Source: Gemmatimonadota bacterium (GTDB lineage: Bacteria > ARS69). Taken from it: a stretch of 64,000 nt of DNA. The stretch is taken from assembly GCA_030747075.1 (NCBI GenBank), contig JASLLL010000010.1, forward strand, positions 1 to 64,000, given 5' to 3'. How positions within the stretch are numbered: the first letter of the stretch is position 1; every line of letters begins with the position of its first letter. The notes under the pieces are model-generated. The model saw nothing but the letters and a program-made list of their open reading frames with translations. It had not been told where the DNA came from and did no database searches. Position numbers and translations under genes: made by a program. This document shows positions 36,861-45,708 of the stretch, one piece after another.

Positions 36861-39800
36861 ATGACCTTCGCTCCGCTGCGGGTTCACAGCCACCACTCGC
36901 TCTTGTGGGGCACCGCGTCGCCGCGGCGGCTCGTCGAAGCGGCAGCGGATCTGGGGTGCAAGACGCTTGCGCTGACGGATCGGGACAGCGTCGCGGGGCT
37001 GGTGGAGTTTCTGGACGCCGCGGAGGAACACGGCGTGCGCGCGCTCGTGGGGGCGGAGATTACCGGAGAGCATCCCATGCTTCTTCTGGCGCGGGACTCC
37101 TCGGGGTACGAGTCCATGTGCCGTGTCGTCACGGACCGGAAGACTGCCGCCGTATTCGACCCGGCGTCGTCGCTGGCCGAAGCCCCCGGTGGAGTGCATG
37201 TCGTGTGCGGGCGGCCGGACACGGCGCGTGCACTGGCGGATGTGGTGGAGCGGGGTTCGCTCTGGGTGGATCTCCCCGCGCGGGGAAGGCGGGGCATCGC
37301 GCCGGTCGCTCTGCGGCGCGCGGCCGTGCAGCTCGGAGTCGGGCTTGTCGCGACCGGTCGTGTGTCACTGGGCAGTTGCGCGGATGCGGGGGCGCATGCG
37401 GTTCTCCGCGCGTCGGCGGAGGGGCGTCTCGTGGGAGACAGCCCCCTTGCCGGGTATGCGCAAGGGGCGGATGTCCTCGGGCGGCCGGAGAGCATGGGTC
37501 GGGGCTGGGAAGACGCTCCGGACGCGCTTCTTGCGAACCGGCGCGTGGCCGATTCGTGTTCGGTGGAGCTTCGACGCGGCACGCCGGTCTTTCCGCGCGC
37601 TCCCATGCCTCGGGGAATCACTGCGGGAGAGCATCTCCGAAGCCGGTGTCTCGAAGGACTGCGCTCGCGCGGCGCGGCTCCGAACGGAGAGGTGCTGCGC
37701 CGTCTGAATCACGAACTGGATGTCATCGGGCGCCTGGGCTTTGCAGACTACTTTGTGATCGTGGGGGACATTGTGCGGGCGGCCCGCGCATCGGGCATCC
37801 CCACGGTCGGGCGTGGCTCCGGGGCCGGCTCGCTCGTGTCGTGGGCGCTGGGCATCACGAATGTGAACCCGCTGCGCTACGGCCTGATGTTCGAGCGGTT
37901 TCTGCACGAGGGGCGGGCCGACTGCCCGGATCTGGACATCGACCTGTGCTGGAAGGGTCGGGATCGCGTCATTGATCATGTGTACAGAACCTACGGGCGG
38001 GACCGGGTCGCCATGATCTCGACGCATGTGCTGTTCCACCCGCGTTCCGCCTTCCGCGAGGCGGCTCGTGCGCACGGGGTTCCCGTGGCGCGGGTGAACC
38101 GGCTTTCACGACTTCTGCCGTCCGCATGGGAAGATGGCGGGGTCGCGCGCGCCGTCCGTGCCGATCCCGCGCTGGCCCGCGCGTTCGGCGCGGAAGATCC
38201 GCAGATGGCGAAGGTGCTGGAGGTCGCGGACGCGCTGGAAGGGCTTCCGCGACACCTGGGGATTCACAGTGGCGGAATCGTGATCGGGGACCGGCCGCTC
38301 GTCGCGTATACGGGAATGGAGCGTGCGTCGAAGGGGATCATCGTCACGCAATATGAGATGCGCTCGATTGAGCGCGTCGGCCTGGTGAAGATCGACCTTC
38401 TCGGGAACCGCGCTCTCTCCACATTGCGTGAGACCGCCGCGTTTGTGGAGCGCTCACGGGGAGTGCGCGTGGATCTCGATCGCGTTCCGGACGGGCACGC
38501 GGGAGCGGCCCGCCTGCTTGGGGCGGGGGAGACACTGGGCGCGTTTCAGATCGAGTCCCCCGGAGTCCGGAACCTGCTTCGCCAGCTTCAGCCGGTGGAC
38601 CTCGACGGGGTGATTGCGGCGCTGTCGCTCATTCGACCCGGCCCCGCCGGATCCGGCATGAAGGACCTCTACATTGCGCGGGCGCATGGAGAGACGCCCG
38701 TGACCTGGCACGACGGCCGCCTTCGCGCCGTCCTGGCCGAGAGCCACGGCATCCTCCTCTACGAAGAAGATGTGATTCGTGTCGCGTCCGTGATCGCGGG
38801 GATCAGCCCCGGAGACGCCGACGGGCTTCGCCGGGCCATCGCCCGGGCGGAGTCGGACCCGGAGCGGGACTCGCTGGGTCGCTGGTTTGTGGAGCGCGCC
38901 GTGCGAAACGGAACGGACCTCGCTGCCGCGCGCGCGGTGTGGAAGGAACTGGCACGGTTTGGCGCCTACGCCTTCTGCAAGGCGCACGCTGCCGGGTATG
39001 GTGTGCTGGCGTACCTGTCCGTCGTCATGAAGGCGGACTACCCGGTGGAGTTCACGGCCGCGCTTCTCAATCATCATCAGGGAATGTACCCGCTGCGCGT
39101 TCATGTGGAAGAGGCACGCCGACGCGGTGTGCGCATTCTGGGTCCCTGCGTGCAGCACTCTCAGGCGGGGGCTACCGTGGAAGACGGCAGCGTCCGCCTG
39201 GGGATCAGCGGGGTCGCGGGCGTGTCGGACCGAACCGTGCACGCGGTGGTCTCCATCGGTGAGCGTTCGGCGGAGCGCCGATACACGGGCATGGCGGACC
39301 TGCTCCGCCGCGCGCGTCCGTCTTTCCCGGAAGCGTCGGCCCTCGTGCGGTGCGGGGCGTGCGACGCATTCGGCGAGAATCGATCCGTACTGGCATGGCG
39401 ACTTCGGGCGTCATCCGGACGACGAACGAAGCGGCCGTCTCCGACCGCGCCCGGCCTGTTCGACGCGGCGTGCCCGGTACTCCCGGATCGCGCACCAGAT
39501 CTCCCGGCGCCCGATGTCCGGGAGCGGGCGGCCGCAGAAACCGAACTCCTGGGATTCCCGCTGGAAGCGCACGCGCTGGCCGCGTGCGCGCGCGAGCTTC
39601 GTCAAGAGGGGGTCACTGCCGCGGCGCGTCTTGCCGGGCGAGCCGGGCGGCGCGCACGAGTCGCGGGGATTCCGGCCACACGGCGAACGGTGGCGGCGCG
39701 CGGCGGACGCCGGATGCTCTTCCTCACGCTGGAGGACGACACCGGTCTGGTGGAGTGCACGCTCTTTCCGGATGTGTATCGCCGCCACCGGGAACTGGCG

Positions 39801-39965
39801 CGTTCCGGGCGAGCGGTGGTGGCATCGGGTCGCGTGGAGGACCGGCGGGGAGCCCTCACGCTGGTCGTGGACGGGCTCCGGGCGCTGGAACAGGCGGACA
39901 GGCCACAGGTTACGGAAGAAAGCTCACAAAACGCGCGAAGTTCGGAACGCTCGTATCCCGGATGA
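36861..39965 (+). CDS. dnaE2: Error-prone DNA polymerase III alpha subunit, DnaE2/ImuC type
   Basis: A 1034-residue C-family polymerase, the short form typical of DnaE2. Catalytic acids are present: Asp359 and Asp361 in PDLDID and Asp512 in VKIDLLGN. The N-terminal PHP domain is degenerate: RVHSHHS lacks the first metal His and ALTDRDSVAG has Arg where His is usual, so proofreading-type activity is unlikely. Helix-hairpin-helix and C-terminal OB fold (MLFLTLEDDTGLVECTLFP in parts) are recognisable. It is the second gene of the two-gene operon with the Y-family polymerase. Role: mutagenic bypass of DNA lesions. Its last 56 bp overlap the opposite gene tail to tail. Confidence 0.92.
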   Translation: MTFAPLRVHSHHSLLWGTASPRRLVEAAADLGCKTLALTDRDSVAGLVEFLDAAEEHGVRALVGAEITGEHPMLLLARDSSGYESMCRVVTDRKTAAVFDPASSLAEAPGGVHVVCGRPDTARALADVVERGSLWVDLPARGRRGIAPVALRRAAVQLGVGLVATGRVSLGSCADAGAHAVLRASAEGRLVGDSPLAGYAQGADVLGRPESMGRGWEDAPDALLANRRVADSCSVELRRGTPVFPRAPMPRGITAGEHLRSRCLEGLRSRGAAPNGEVLRRLNHELDVIGRLGFADYFVIVGDIVRAARASGIPTVGRGSGAGSLVSWALGITNVNPLRYGLMFERFLHEGRADCPDLDIDLCWKGRDRVIDHVYRTYGRDRVAMISTHVLFHPRSAFREAARAHGVPVARVNRLSRLLPSAWEDGGVARAVRADPALARAFGAEDPQMAKVLEVADALEGLPRHLGIHSGGIVIGDRPLVAYTGMERASKGIIVTQYEMRSIERVGLVKIDLLGNRALSTLRETAAFVERSRGVRVDLDRVPDGHAGAARLLGAGETLGAFQIESPGVRNLLRQLQPVDLDGVIAALSLIRPGPAGSGMKDLYIARAHGETPVTWHDGRLRAVLAESHGILLYEEDVIRVASVIAGISPGDADGLRRAIARAESDPERDSLGRWFVERAVRNGTDLAAARAVWKELARFGAYAFCKAHAAGYGVLAYLSVVMKADYPVEFTAALLNHHQGMYPLRVHVEEARRRGVRILGPCVQHSQAGATVEDGSVRLGISGVAGVSDRTVHAVVSIGERSAERRYTGMADLLRRARPSFPEASALVRCGACDAFGENRSVLAWRLRASSGRRTKRPSPTAPGLFDAACPVLPDRAPDLPAPDVRERAAAETELLGFPLEAHALAACARELRQEGVTAAARLAGRAGRRARVAGIPATRRTVAARGGRRMLFLTLEDDTGLVECTLFPDVYRRHRELARSGRAVVASGRVEDRRGALTLVVDGLRALEQADRPQVTEESSQNARSSERSYPG

Positions 39966-41367
39966 CTTCGCGGGATGTCGCGTCGAAGATCGTCACGCTT
40001 CCGGGGTTCTTCTGCCCACCGGGTGTCGGGTGGTGCCCGGCCGAGTCGTCGTCGTTGGCGTTGGACACATAGACGCGGCTCCCGTCGGGCGTGAAGGAGA
40101 TCCCGATCGGCCGCCGGAGGATGTTCATGGGCATCCCGTTGCTCATGTCCATGGTGGGCTGAAGAGTGGCGAGGACCGAGGGCGCATCCGCGGATGTCAC
40201 ATCCACCACGGAGACGGATCCCTCGACCCAGTTGGCCACCCACAGTTCCGTCCCGCCCGGGGCCAGCGTCAGGTGCCAGGGTGTGTCGCCGACATCCACC
40301 GACGCGGTCCATGCATAGGAGGCGGTATCCATCACGAAGACCTTGTCCGTGCCGAGCGTCGAGACAAAGAGGCGGGAATCATCGGCCGAGAGCACGCACT
40401 GCTGCGGCTGGTGTGCTTCCGTGCCTGCCGGAATCGCGATGCCCTGCTTGACAACGGCAGGTGCGGGCGTGGTCCGGTAGATCGTCACATTGTCGGTCAG
40501 GATGTTGGTGACATAGACGAGGCTTCCATCGGCAGTCATGTCGAGTCCGTGCGGAACCTCCGCATTCGGGATCGTGAACGAGTGCGTCTGCGTCAGTGTG
40601 GAGGGATCGAATACGCGAACCGCGTTGTCGCCGCTGACCTGATCGAAGTTCGTGACCCACAGCTGCGACCGATCCGGCGTCAGCATCATGAGCGCGGGGA
40701 AGGTCCCTGCTTCTCCCGTGCGGAGCAGTTCGTAAGTGTCCGCGTCATACACGCGCAGGTTGTCCGTGGCGGTTTCGAAACGCGAGACATAGACCTCGCG
40801 CGCGGCCTCATCCACGAAGACGGAATGCGGGGCCACCACTTCGATCAGTCGGATGAGTTGATTCGACTCCATGTCCAGAACCGCGACGGCGTCTTCACCC
40901 TGACAGGCGACGAAGGCCTTCCTGGTGGACGCGGAGTACATCGCCGTTCCGTCATCGGTGGAGGCGCCCTGCTCGATCCAGCAGCGGAGGAGTTTCATGT
41001 CCTCCTCGGAGAGGGGATCCCCACCCAGGGGCATCCGGGGTTCGATCCGTCCCTGGATGCGCTGGAGGAGCGGGCTTTGCTCCGCCGCGTAGGGGATCGT
41101 GACAGAGCCTGTCGTGCTGCCGTCCGCCAGCTTCCCGTACGAAGTGAGCTGCAGTCCGGCGGCGTTCCCGGTTTCGTCATGGCAGCCGACGATGGAGCAG
41201 TTCTCCTGGAGGACCGGAAGGACGCTCCCGGAGAATGCGAGGTCTCCGGGGGGGTCACAGGCGTCGTCGCCCGGGCCGGAGCCGCTGTCACCACAGCCGG
41301 CGAAGAGGACGAACGCGGCGAAGAGGGCGGCGGGATGGATCTTGCGGAGAGCGGGCGGCTGGTTCAT
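39910..41367 (-). CDS. Surface lipoprotein with cytochrome c-like domain and YVTN-type beta-propeller
   Basis: A 485-residue lipoprotein. The signal peptide ends in a lipobox (LFAGC). Residues about 45-135 form a small cytochrome-like domain with CSIVGCHDE (CX4CH spacing) and PRMPLGGDPLSEEDMKLLRCWIEQGA in segments, resembling the Planctomycete-type cytochrome c domain. The rest has seven or more blades of the YVTN/NHL kind (PDRSQLWVTNFD, DGSLVYVTNIL, DDSRLFVSTLG, GTELWVANW). The ATG at 41367 is the first good start after a promoter with perfect TTGACA. Probably an extracytoplasmic redox or binding protein; partner unknown. Tail to tail with dnaE2. Confidence 0.82.
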   Translation of the reverse strand: MNQPPALRKIHPAALFAAFVLFAGCGDSGSGPGDDACDPPGDLAFSGSVLPVLQENCSIVGCHDETGNAAGLQLTSYGKLADGSTTGSVTIPYAAEQSPLLQRIQGRIEPRMPLGGDPLSEEDMKLLRCWIEQGASTDDGTAMYSASTRKAFVACQGEDAVAVLDMESNQLIRLIEVVAPHSVFVDEAAREVYVSRFETATDNLRVYDADTYELLRTGEAGTFPALMMLTPDRSQLWVTNFDQVSGDNAVRVFDPSTLTQTHSFTIPNAEVPHGLDMTADGSLVYVTNILTDNVTIYRTTPAPAVVKQGIAIPAGTEAHQPQQCVLSADDSRLFVSTLGTDKVFVMDTASYAWTASVDVGDTPWHLTLAPGGTELWVANWVEGSVSVVDVTSADAPSVLATLQPTMDMSNGMPMNILRRPIGISFTPDGSRVYVSNANDDDSAGHHPTPGGQKNPGSVTIFDATSREVIRDTSVPNFARFVSFLP

Positions 41368-41421
41368 TCGGGAGATCCTCGAAGCTTGGTAGGTAAAGTC
41401 GATACCGGCAGACTGCCGCGA

Positions 41422-41450
41422 ACTATGGCCAGCGGGCATTGCGTTGTCAA
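41422..41450 (-). promoter_or_regulatory. Promoter for the propeller lipoprotein
   Basis: On the minus strand TTGACA (complement of 41445-41450) and CATAGT (complement of 41422-41427) are 17 bases apart. It is the only perfect -35 hexamer seen in the window. Confidence 0.6.
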
Positions 41451-41537
41451 CGAACCACGCACTCGATGGCGTGCGCGGGTTTTCTCTGGCGAAGTCGCCC
41501 CCGCCGGGCCAGACTCGGCCGAATCGACGCGGGAGGG

Positions 41538-42074
41538 ATGAGTGTGAAGCGAAAGGTTCACTCCGGGAGGATTCTCGACTTCTTCGAGGAGGAAGTCCAG
41601 CTCCCCAACGGCGCGGTCGCCACGCTGGAGTTCGCGCACCATCCGGGAGCGGCCGCGGCCGTGCCGCTTCACGAAGACATGTCCGTCACCATGCTGCGGC
41701 AGTACCGCCATGCGGTGGGCGGATGGATTTGGGAGATCCCCGCAGGCAAACTGGACTTTCCGGATGAAGAACCGCTGGATTGCGCCCGGAGAGAACTGGC
41801 GGAAGAGGCCGGGCTGGCCGCCTCGGAGTGGAAGAAGCTCGGGTCGATTCTCACGACCCCCGGCTTCTGCGACGAGGTCATCCACCTCTATCTGGCGCGC
41901 GGGTTGTCGGATGTGCCGGTGGCCCACGAGCGCGATGAAGTGATCGAAGTCCACCGCATGGCGCTGGCGGAAGCCGTCGCTTTGATCCCGACGGAGGAGA
42001 TCCGCGACACCAAGACGGTTGCGGCTCTTCAGGCGACGGTGCTTCTTCTTGCAAAGGGGAGTCCCGGAGGCTGA
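41538..42074 (+). CDS. Nudix hydrolase, ADP-ribose pyrophosphatase-like
   Basis: A 178-residue Nudix enzyme. The box AGKLDFPDEEPLDCARRELAEEAGL (read in segments) fits Gx5Ex7REUxEExGU, with the G replaced in context by AGKLDF as in ADPR pyrophosphatases. WIWEIPAG just before it and the downstream TTPGFCDEVIHLYLARGL match that subfamily. Expected reaction: ADP-ribose to AMP and ribose 5-phosphate. The ATG at 41538 is directly behind GGGAGGG; a GTG at 41544 has better spacing and could be the true start. It heads the group 41538-45036. Confidence 0.87.
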   Translation: MSVKRKVHSGRILDFFEEEVQLPNGAVATLEFAHHPGAAAAVPLHEDMSVTMLRQYRHAVGGWIWEIPAGKLDFPDEEPLDCARRELAEEAGLAASEWKKLGSILTTPGFCDEVIHLYLARGLSDVPVAHERDEVIEVHRMALAEAVALIPTEEIRDTKTVAALQATVLLLAKGSPGG

Positions 42075-42165
42075 CCCGCGCAGGAGATTCCTCTCGACCG
42101 GATGTCTCCATCCGTCGAAAACTCTGGAGAAGCGGCCCTGCCGGGTCGCGGGAAGGGAGGTCCAC

Positions 42166-42687
42166 ATGGCGGGAGCCATTCCGAAGCGGAGCGTGTTGGT
42201 TCGCATTCGCATGGCTGACGGGGAAACGCGCGAGGGGATGCTCTACCTCGACTACATCGACGCGATCCATCGAGGAGAGCAGACGCTGCTCGACAAGCTG
42301 AACGATGATTACCCGTGGTTTCCTCTCGGCGATGCCACGGACGGAACGACCGGAATCGTGAATCGAAGCCAGGTCGTGCTGGTGGAACCGGGGAAGGGCA
42401 CTCCCGCGGAGGCTCTGCGCACTCCGGCCACGGGGACCTTCCGCGAAGAGTCCGTGACGGTCGAACTCTCCGGCGGCGAGAAGATCCACGGGCGCGTCGC
42501 CATGGATCTGCCGGAGGAGTTTTCCCGCGTGTCCGACTTTCTCAACTTCCCGGAGTGCTTCTTCGCGCTGGAGACTTCCGACGGACCGGTGCTGATTGCG
42601 AAGGATCACCTGTTCCTTCTCACGCCGCATGAGGACCCGCCGCCCATGCCGGAGACTCTCGACACGGAGACGGGCAGGAACGCGTGA
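42166..42687 (+). CDS. Hypothetical protein with an internal duplication
   Basis: A 173-residue soluble protein. Two similar halves can be aligned: residues about 9-75 (VLVRIRMADGETREGML ... IVNRSQVVLVE) and 94-160 (VTVELSGGEKIHGRVAMD ... VLIAKDHLFLL). Each has beta strands, a GE-G turn, and a hydrophobic end after a central Leu-Asn/Phe segment. This looks like a duplicated small beta domain; no catalytic residues are evident. I do not recognise a named family. GGAAGGGAGG precedes the ATG. It overlaps the rhomboid gene by 4 bp, so the two are translationally coupled. Confidence 0.65.
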   Translation: MAGAIPKRSVLVRIRMADGETREGMLYLDYIDAIHRGEQTLLDKLNDDYPWFPLGDATDGTTGIVNRSQVVLVEPGKGTPAEALRTPATGTFREESVTVELSGGEKIHGRVAMDLPEEFSRVSDFLNFPECFFALETSDGPVLIAKDHLFLLTPHEDPPPMPETLDTETGRNA

Positions 42688-43889
42688 AGGGGGCCTTTCC
42701 GGAACCCGTGACGCCGGAGAGTGCCCCCCGGGGGCGCCGGTCGGTGGTTCGACCCAGTGTCCCGGGACCGGTCGTTCTGCGGCCGGCGAAGATGACGCGC
42801 TTCCTCCTGGTTGCCATTTCCGGATGGTATGCCGTCATGGTCCTTGCCACGCTCGCGACCCGCAGTGAGGGTGGACTCGGCGTTCTCCTGAAGGTGGACC
42901 GGGCGGTCCTTCTGCACTTCGGCGCGAATCACGGCGCTCTGGTTCGCGCGGGAGAAGTGTGGCGGCTGGCCACTTCCTGCCTCCTGCATGCCAATGCCGT
43001 CCATCTCGTCGCGAACGGATTCGCGCTCTTCGTACTTGGGCGGAATCTGGAGGCCTTCTATGGAGCGTGGTCGCTCTTGTTTCTCTTCCTGATCTCCGGG
43101 ATTGCCGGGTCTGCTGCCAGCGCCTTTCTTTCAGAGACCACCTCCGTTGGAGCCTCCGGGGGGATTTTCGGACTGCTGGGCGCGTCGCTGGTCTTCTCCT
43201 ACCTCCACCGCGACCTTCTTCCGAAGCGTGTGATCCGGATCATGGGGACGGCGCTCGTGCCGTGGGTGGTCTTCAATGTCGTCGTGGGGATGTTCTTCCC
43301 GGTCATCGACGCCAACGCGCACATCGGCGGTCTTCTGGCGGGTGCGGCGGTGGCATTCTACCTCCCGGTTCCGGCGGTGGAGGAGGCGCTCGGCAGAAGG
43401 CGGGACGGTCCGGGAAGAGCGCTGGGCGTGTGCGCGCTCGGGCTGATGCTGGTTTCGCTCATGGCGGGTCGCCCGACTCTCTCCCGAATGGTCGGAAGCG
43501 ATCGCGCGCGGTGGGATTCGCGAGTGATGGCCATCATTGCGGTGGGCGAGAGGGCGCAGGATATGCGGGTCGTGAACGAGCGCCTTCGGCGGGAACCGGA
43601 TGTGCCGTCGCTCTGGCGGGAGCGCGCTCGCCTTCACGCGAGGTCCGCGCTCTGGGTGGCGGCGCTGGAGGACTACCGGCGAGCGGTTCGCCTCGCGGGG
43701 GAGGCCGTGGATCCGCTGGAGGCCGTGGATCGCTATCTGCGTGCCGCGGCACTGGCCGCGACCGGGGAGACCGAGGCCGCGGAAGCAGCGTTCGAGCTGG
43801 CACTGCGAGCCGACCCCACGGACCCCGGACGGGAATCTGCGGAGCGGGTGTTGCGCAAGGCCGGGATTCCGATCCCGTTGCTCCGTTAG
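42684..43889 (+). CDS. Rhomboid-family intramembrane protease with C-terminal TPR-like region
   Basis: A 401-residue membrane protein. The catalytic dyad is Ser158 in GASGGIFG and His213 in NAHIGGLLAG. HANAVHLVANGFALFVLG carries the conserved His and Asn of span 2. Six core spans cover residues about 40-235. After a seventh hydrophobic stretch the last 130 residues are soluble helices with Ala-rich TPR-like repeats (ALWVAALEDYRRAV, ATGETEAAEAAFELALRADP). It probably cleaves membrane-anchored substrates; the TPR part may recruit them. GTG start, 4-bp overlap with the gene before it. Confidence 0.88.
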   Translation: MKGAFPEPVTPESAPRGRRSVVRPSVPGPVVLRPAKMTRFLLVAISGWYAVMVLATLATRSEGGLGVLLKVDRAVLLHFGANHGALVRAGEVWRLATSCLLHANAVHLVANGFALFVLGRNLEAFYGAWSLLFLFLISGIAGSAASAFLSETTSVGASGGIFGLLGASLVFSYLHRDLLPKRVIRIMGTALVPWVVFNVVVGMFFPVIDANAHIGGLLAGAAVAFYLPVPAVEEALGRRRDGPGRALGVCALGLMLVSLMAGRPTLSRMVGSDRARWDSRVMAIIAVGERAQDMRVVNERLRREPDVPSLWRERARLHARSALWVAALEDYRRAVRLAGEAVDPLEAVDRYLRAAALAATGETEAAEAAFELALRADPTDPGRESAERVLRKAGIPIPLLR

Positions 43890-43893
43890 CCGA

Positions 43894-45036
43894 ATGGGCT
43901 TCCTCCCGCGCATCTATCTCGCCTCGCTTCTGGCTGATTTCGCACTCTATCTGGCCTATGCCGCGGTTCCGTTCCTGGCCATCGGACTGGGGGCCGGGCC
44001 GCTGGTTCTGGGGCTGCTCCCTGCGGTGTCGGCCCTCTTCTACATGGGTTCCGCAGCCGTCTCCGGTCGGCTTTCGGACCGCGTCTCTCGGATCGTGCTG
44101 GCCCGGTCGGGCTGCGTCGCTTTCGCGCTGGCCTGTGTCGCAATCTCGACCGCGCCCACCGTTCCGCTTCTCATTGCGGCGGTCCCGCTGGGAGGGCTGG
44201 CCATGGGAATGTTCTGGTCGCCGCTTCAGGCAGCGCTATCGGACGCGGCGGGCCGAGACCGTCTCACGGGGTCGGTGGCCATCTTCAACATTGCGTGGAG
44301 CCTCGGGAAAGGGCTCGGGTTTCTGGTCGCCGGGTACGCGATGATCATGGGCGGACCCTCCAGGGTGATTCTATGGGCGCTCGTCCCGGTGCTCGCGACC
44401 GCCGCGCTTCTTCCCGGGCGATGCGTGCGCGATGCCGCGCCGGGCGCTCCAGGGCCTCACCCCGAAGAGACAGAGGCCCCGCACACGGACTCGCCGCTCC
44501 TGCGCATGGCGTGGATGACCAACGCGCTGGCGTTCGGGATCGGGAACGCCCTCAACGCGCACGCTCCCCGGTTCCTTCTTGAGCAAGGCGCGGATGAACG
44601 GGACTTCGGGCTCTTTCTCGGCGCAGTGTTCGGGATTCAGACGATTGCCGTGGCGGCCTTCTTTCGATTGCGCCCCGGGCGGTCCTCGCTACTGGCGTCG
44701 CATCTGCTGTCGGCGGCAGCCCTCGTGCTCTTCGTCGTGGCGACCTCGACCTTTGGGCGCATTCTGGCCGCAATCCCGCTCGGGGTGGGACTCGGGCTGG
44801 CCTATCACTCTTCGATCCACGCCAGCCTCGACCGGCCGACAGGTCGGGGAGCCGCCGCGGGAATGCACGAGACTCTCCTGGGTGCCGGGAACTCCGCCGT
44901 CCCCCTCATCGGAGGAGCGGCGGCCGCATTGTCCGGTTCGCTGGCTGCTCCGTTCGTCATGTGTCTGGTGCTTCTGGCGGTCTCGGTCGTCTGGATCGGG
45001 GCATGGCGCCCCTCCCGGCCTCGTGAAGGAGTGTAG
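43894..45036 (+). CDS. Major facilitator superfamily transporter
   Basis: A 380-residue protein with about twelve hydrophobic spans. The loop between spans 2 and 3 has GRLSDRVSRIVLARSG, matching the MFS signature (GxLSDRxGRRxxL-like). A central hydrophilic loop near residues 175-205 separates two six-span halves. Substrate cannot be predicted; drug or metabolite efflux is possible. The start lies 4 bp after the rhomboid gene and has no clear ribosome binding site, which suggests coupling. It ends this gene group. Confidence 0.82.
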   Translation: MGFLPRIYLASLLADFALYLAYAAVPFLAIGLGAGPLVLGLLPAVSALFYMGSAAVSGRLSDRVSRIVLARSGCVAFALACVAISTAPTVPLLIAAVPLGGLAMGMFWSPLQAALSDAAGRDRLTGSVAIFNIAWSLGKGLGFLVAGYAMIMGGPSRVILWALVPVLATAALLPGRCVRDAAPGAPGPHPEETEAPHTDSPLLRMAWMTNALAFGIGNALNAHAPRFLLEQGADERDFGLFLGAVFGIQTIAVAAFFRLRPGRSSLLASHLLSAAALVLFVVATSTFGRILAAIPLGVGLGLAYHSSIHASLDRPTGRGAAAGMHETLLGAGNSAVPLIGGAAAALSGSLAAPFVMCLVLLAVSVVWIGAWRPSRPREGV

Positions 45037-45079
45037 GCGACTCCGCCATCACACCGGGATCAGAGCGACTCATCCGCGG

Positions 45080-45108
45080 TCCACACGCAGCCCTGTCTCT
45101 GGTAGGAT
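45080..45108 (+). promoter_or_regulatory. Promoter for the exonuclease-UDG pair
   Basis: TCCACA at 45080 and TAGGAT at 45103 are 17 bases apart; the -10 is preceded by TGG (extended -10). A GGGAGA site precedes the GTG at 45136. Confidence 0.45.
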
Positions 45109-45135
45109 GGCACCCCACGCTCTCCGGGAGACGCC

Positions 45136-45708
45136 GTGACTGCCTCGCTTCGAACAGCACGCTTCGCCGTCCTCGACTTTGAGACTACCGGGCTCTCTCC
45201 GAGGCAGGGTGCGGAGATCGTCGAAACGGGGGCGGTGCGGTTCGGAGGGGAAGGTTCAGGCGATACCTTCTCCCGGCTTTCGCGCCCACGGAATCCCATT
45301 CCCCCCATGGCCACACGCATCCACAACATCACGGATGACATGGTGGCGGGAGAGCCTCCCTTCGCGGAGATTCTCCCGGAACTACTGAGCTTTCTGGGCG
45401 ATCGGATTGTCGTGGCGCACAACGCACCGTTCGACCTGGGGTTTCTCCGCGCCGCCATGGCGAGTGCCGGGCTGCCTCCTCTTTCGAATCTTGTGCTGGA
45501 CACGGTGCAGCTCTCGCGGAGAGTTCACCCCGCGTCTCCGAACCATCGGCTGGACTTCCTCTGCCACCATCACGATATCTTCCGGGAGGCGGGGCATCGA
45601 GCGCTCGATGATGCGCTCGCCACGACGGAACTTCTGCGAATCCTGCTGGAGGCGGCTCCGAGTGAAGTGCTCGACGAGTACTCCGAACTCGTCGAGGCGC
45701 GCGCGTGA
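45136..45708 (+). CDS. DEDDh 3'-5' exonuclease (DnaQ / PolC epsilon-like)
   Basis: A 190-residue single-domain exonuclease. Exo I is VLDFETTGL (Asp, Glu), Exo II is VAHNAPFDLGFL (Asp), and Exo III is GHRALDDALAT (His, Asp), so all DEDDh residues are present. It could be the proofreading subunit of the replicase or a repair exonuclease; the stand-alone size suits either. The GTG start follows GGGAGA. It overlaps the uracil-DNA glycosylase gene by 4 bp, which points to a shared DNA repair role. Confidence 0.9.
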   Translation: MTASLRTARFAVLDFETTGLSPRQGAEIVETGAVRFGGEGSGDTFSRLSRPRNPIPPMATRIHNITDDMVAGEPPFAEILPELLSFLGDRIVVAHNAPFDLGFLRAAMASAGLPPLSNLVLDTVQLSRRVHPASPNHRLDFLCHHHDIFREAGHRALDDALATTELLRILLEAAPSEVLDEYSELVEARA

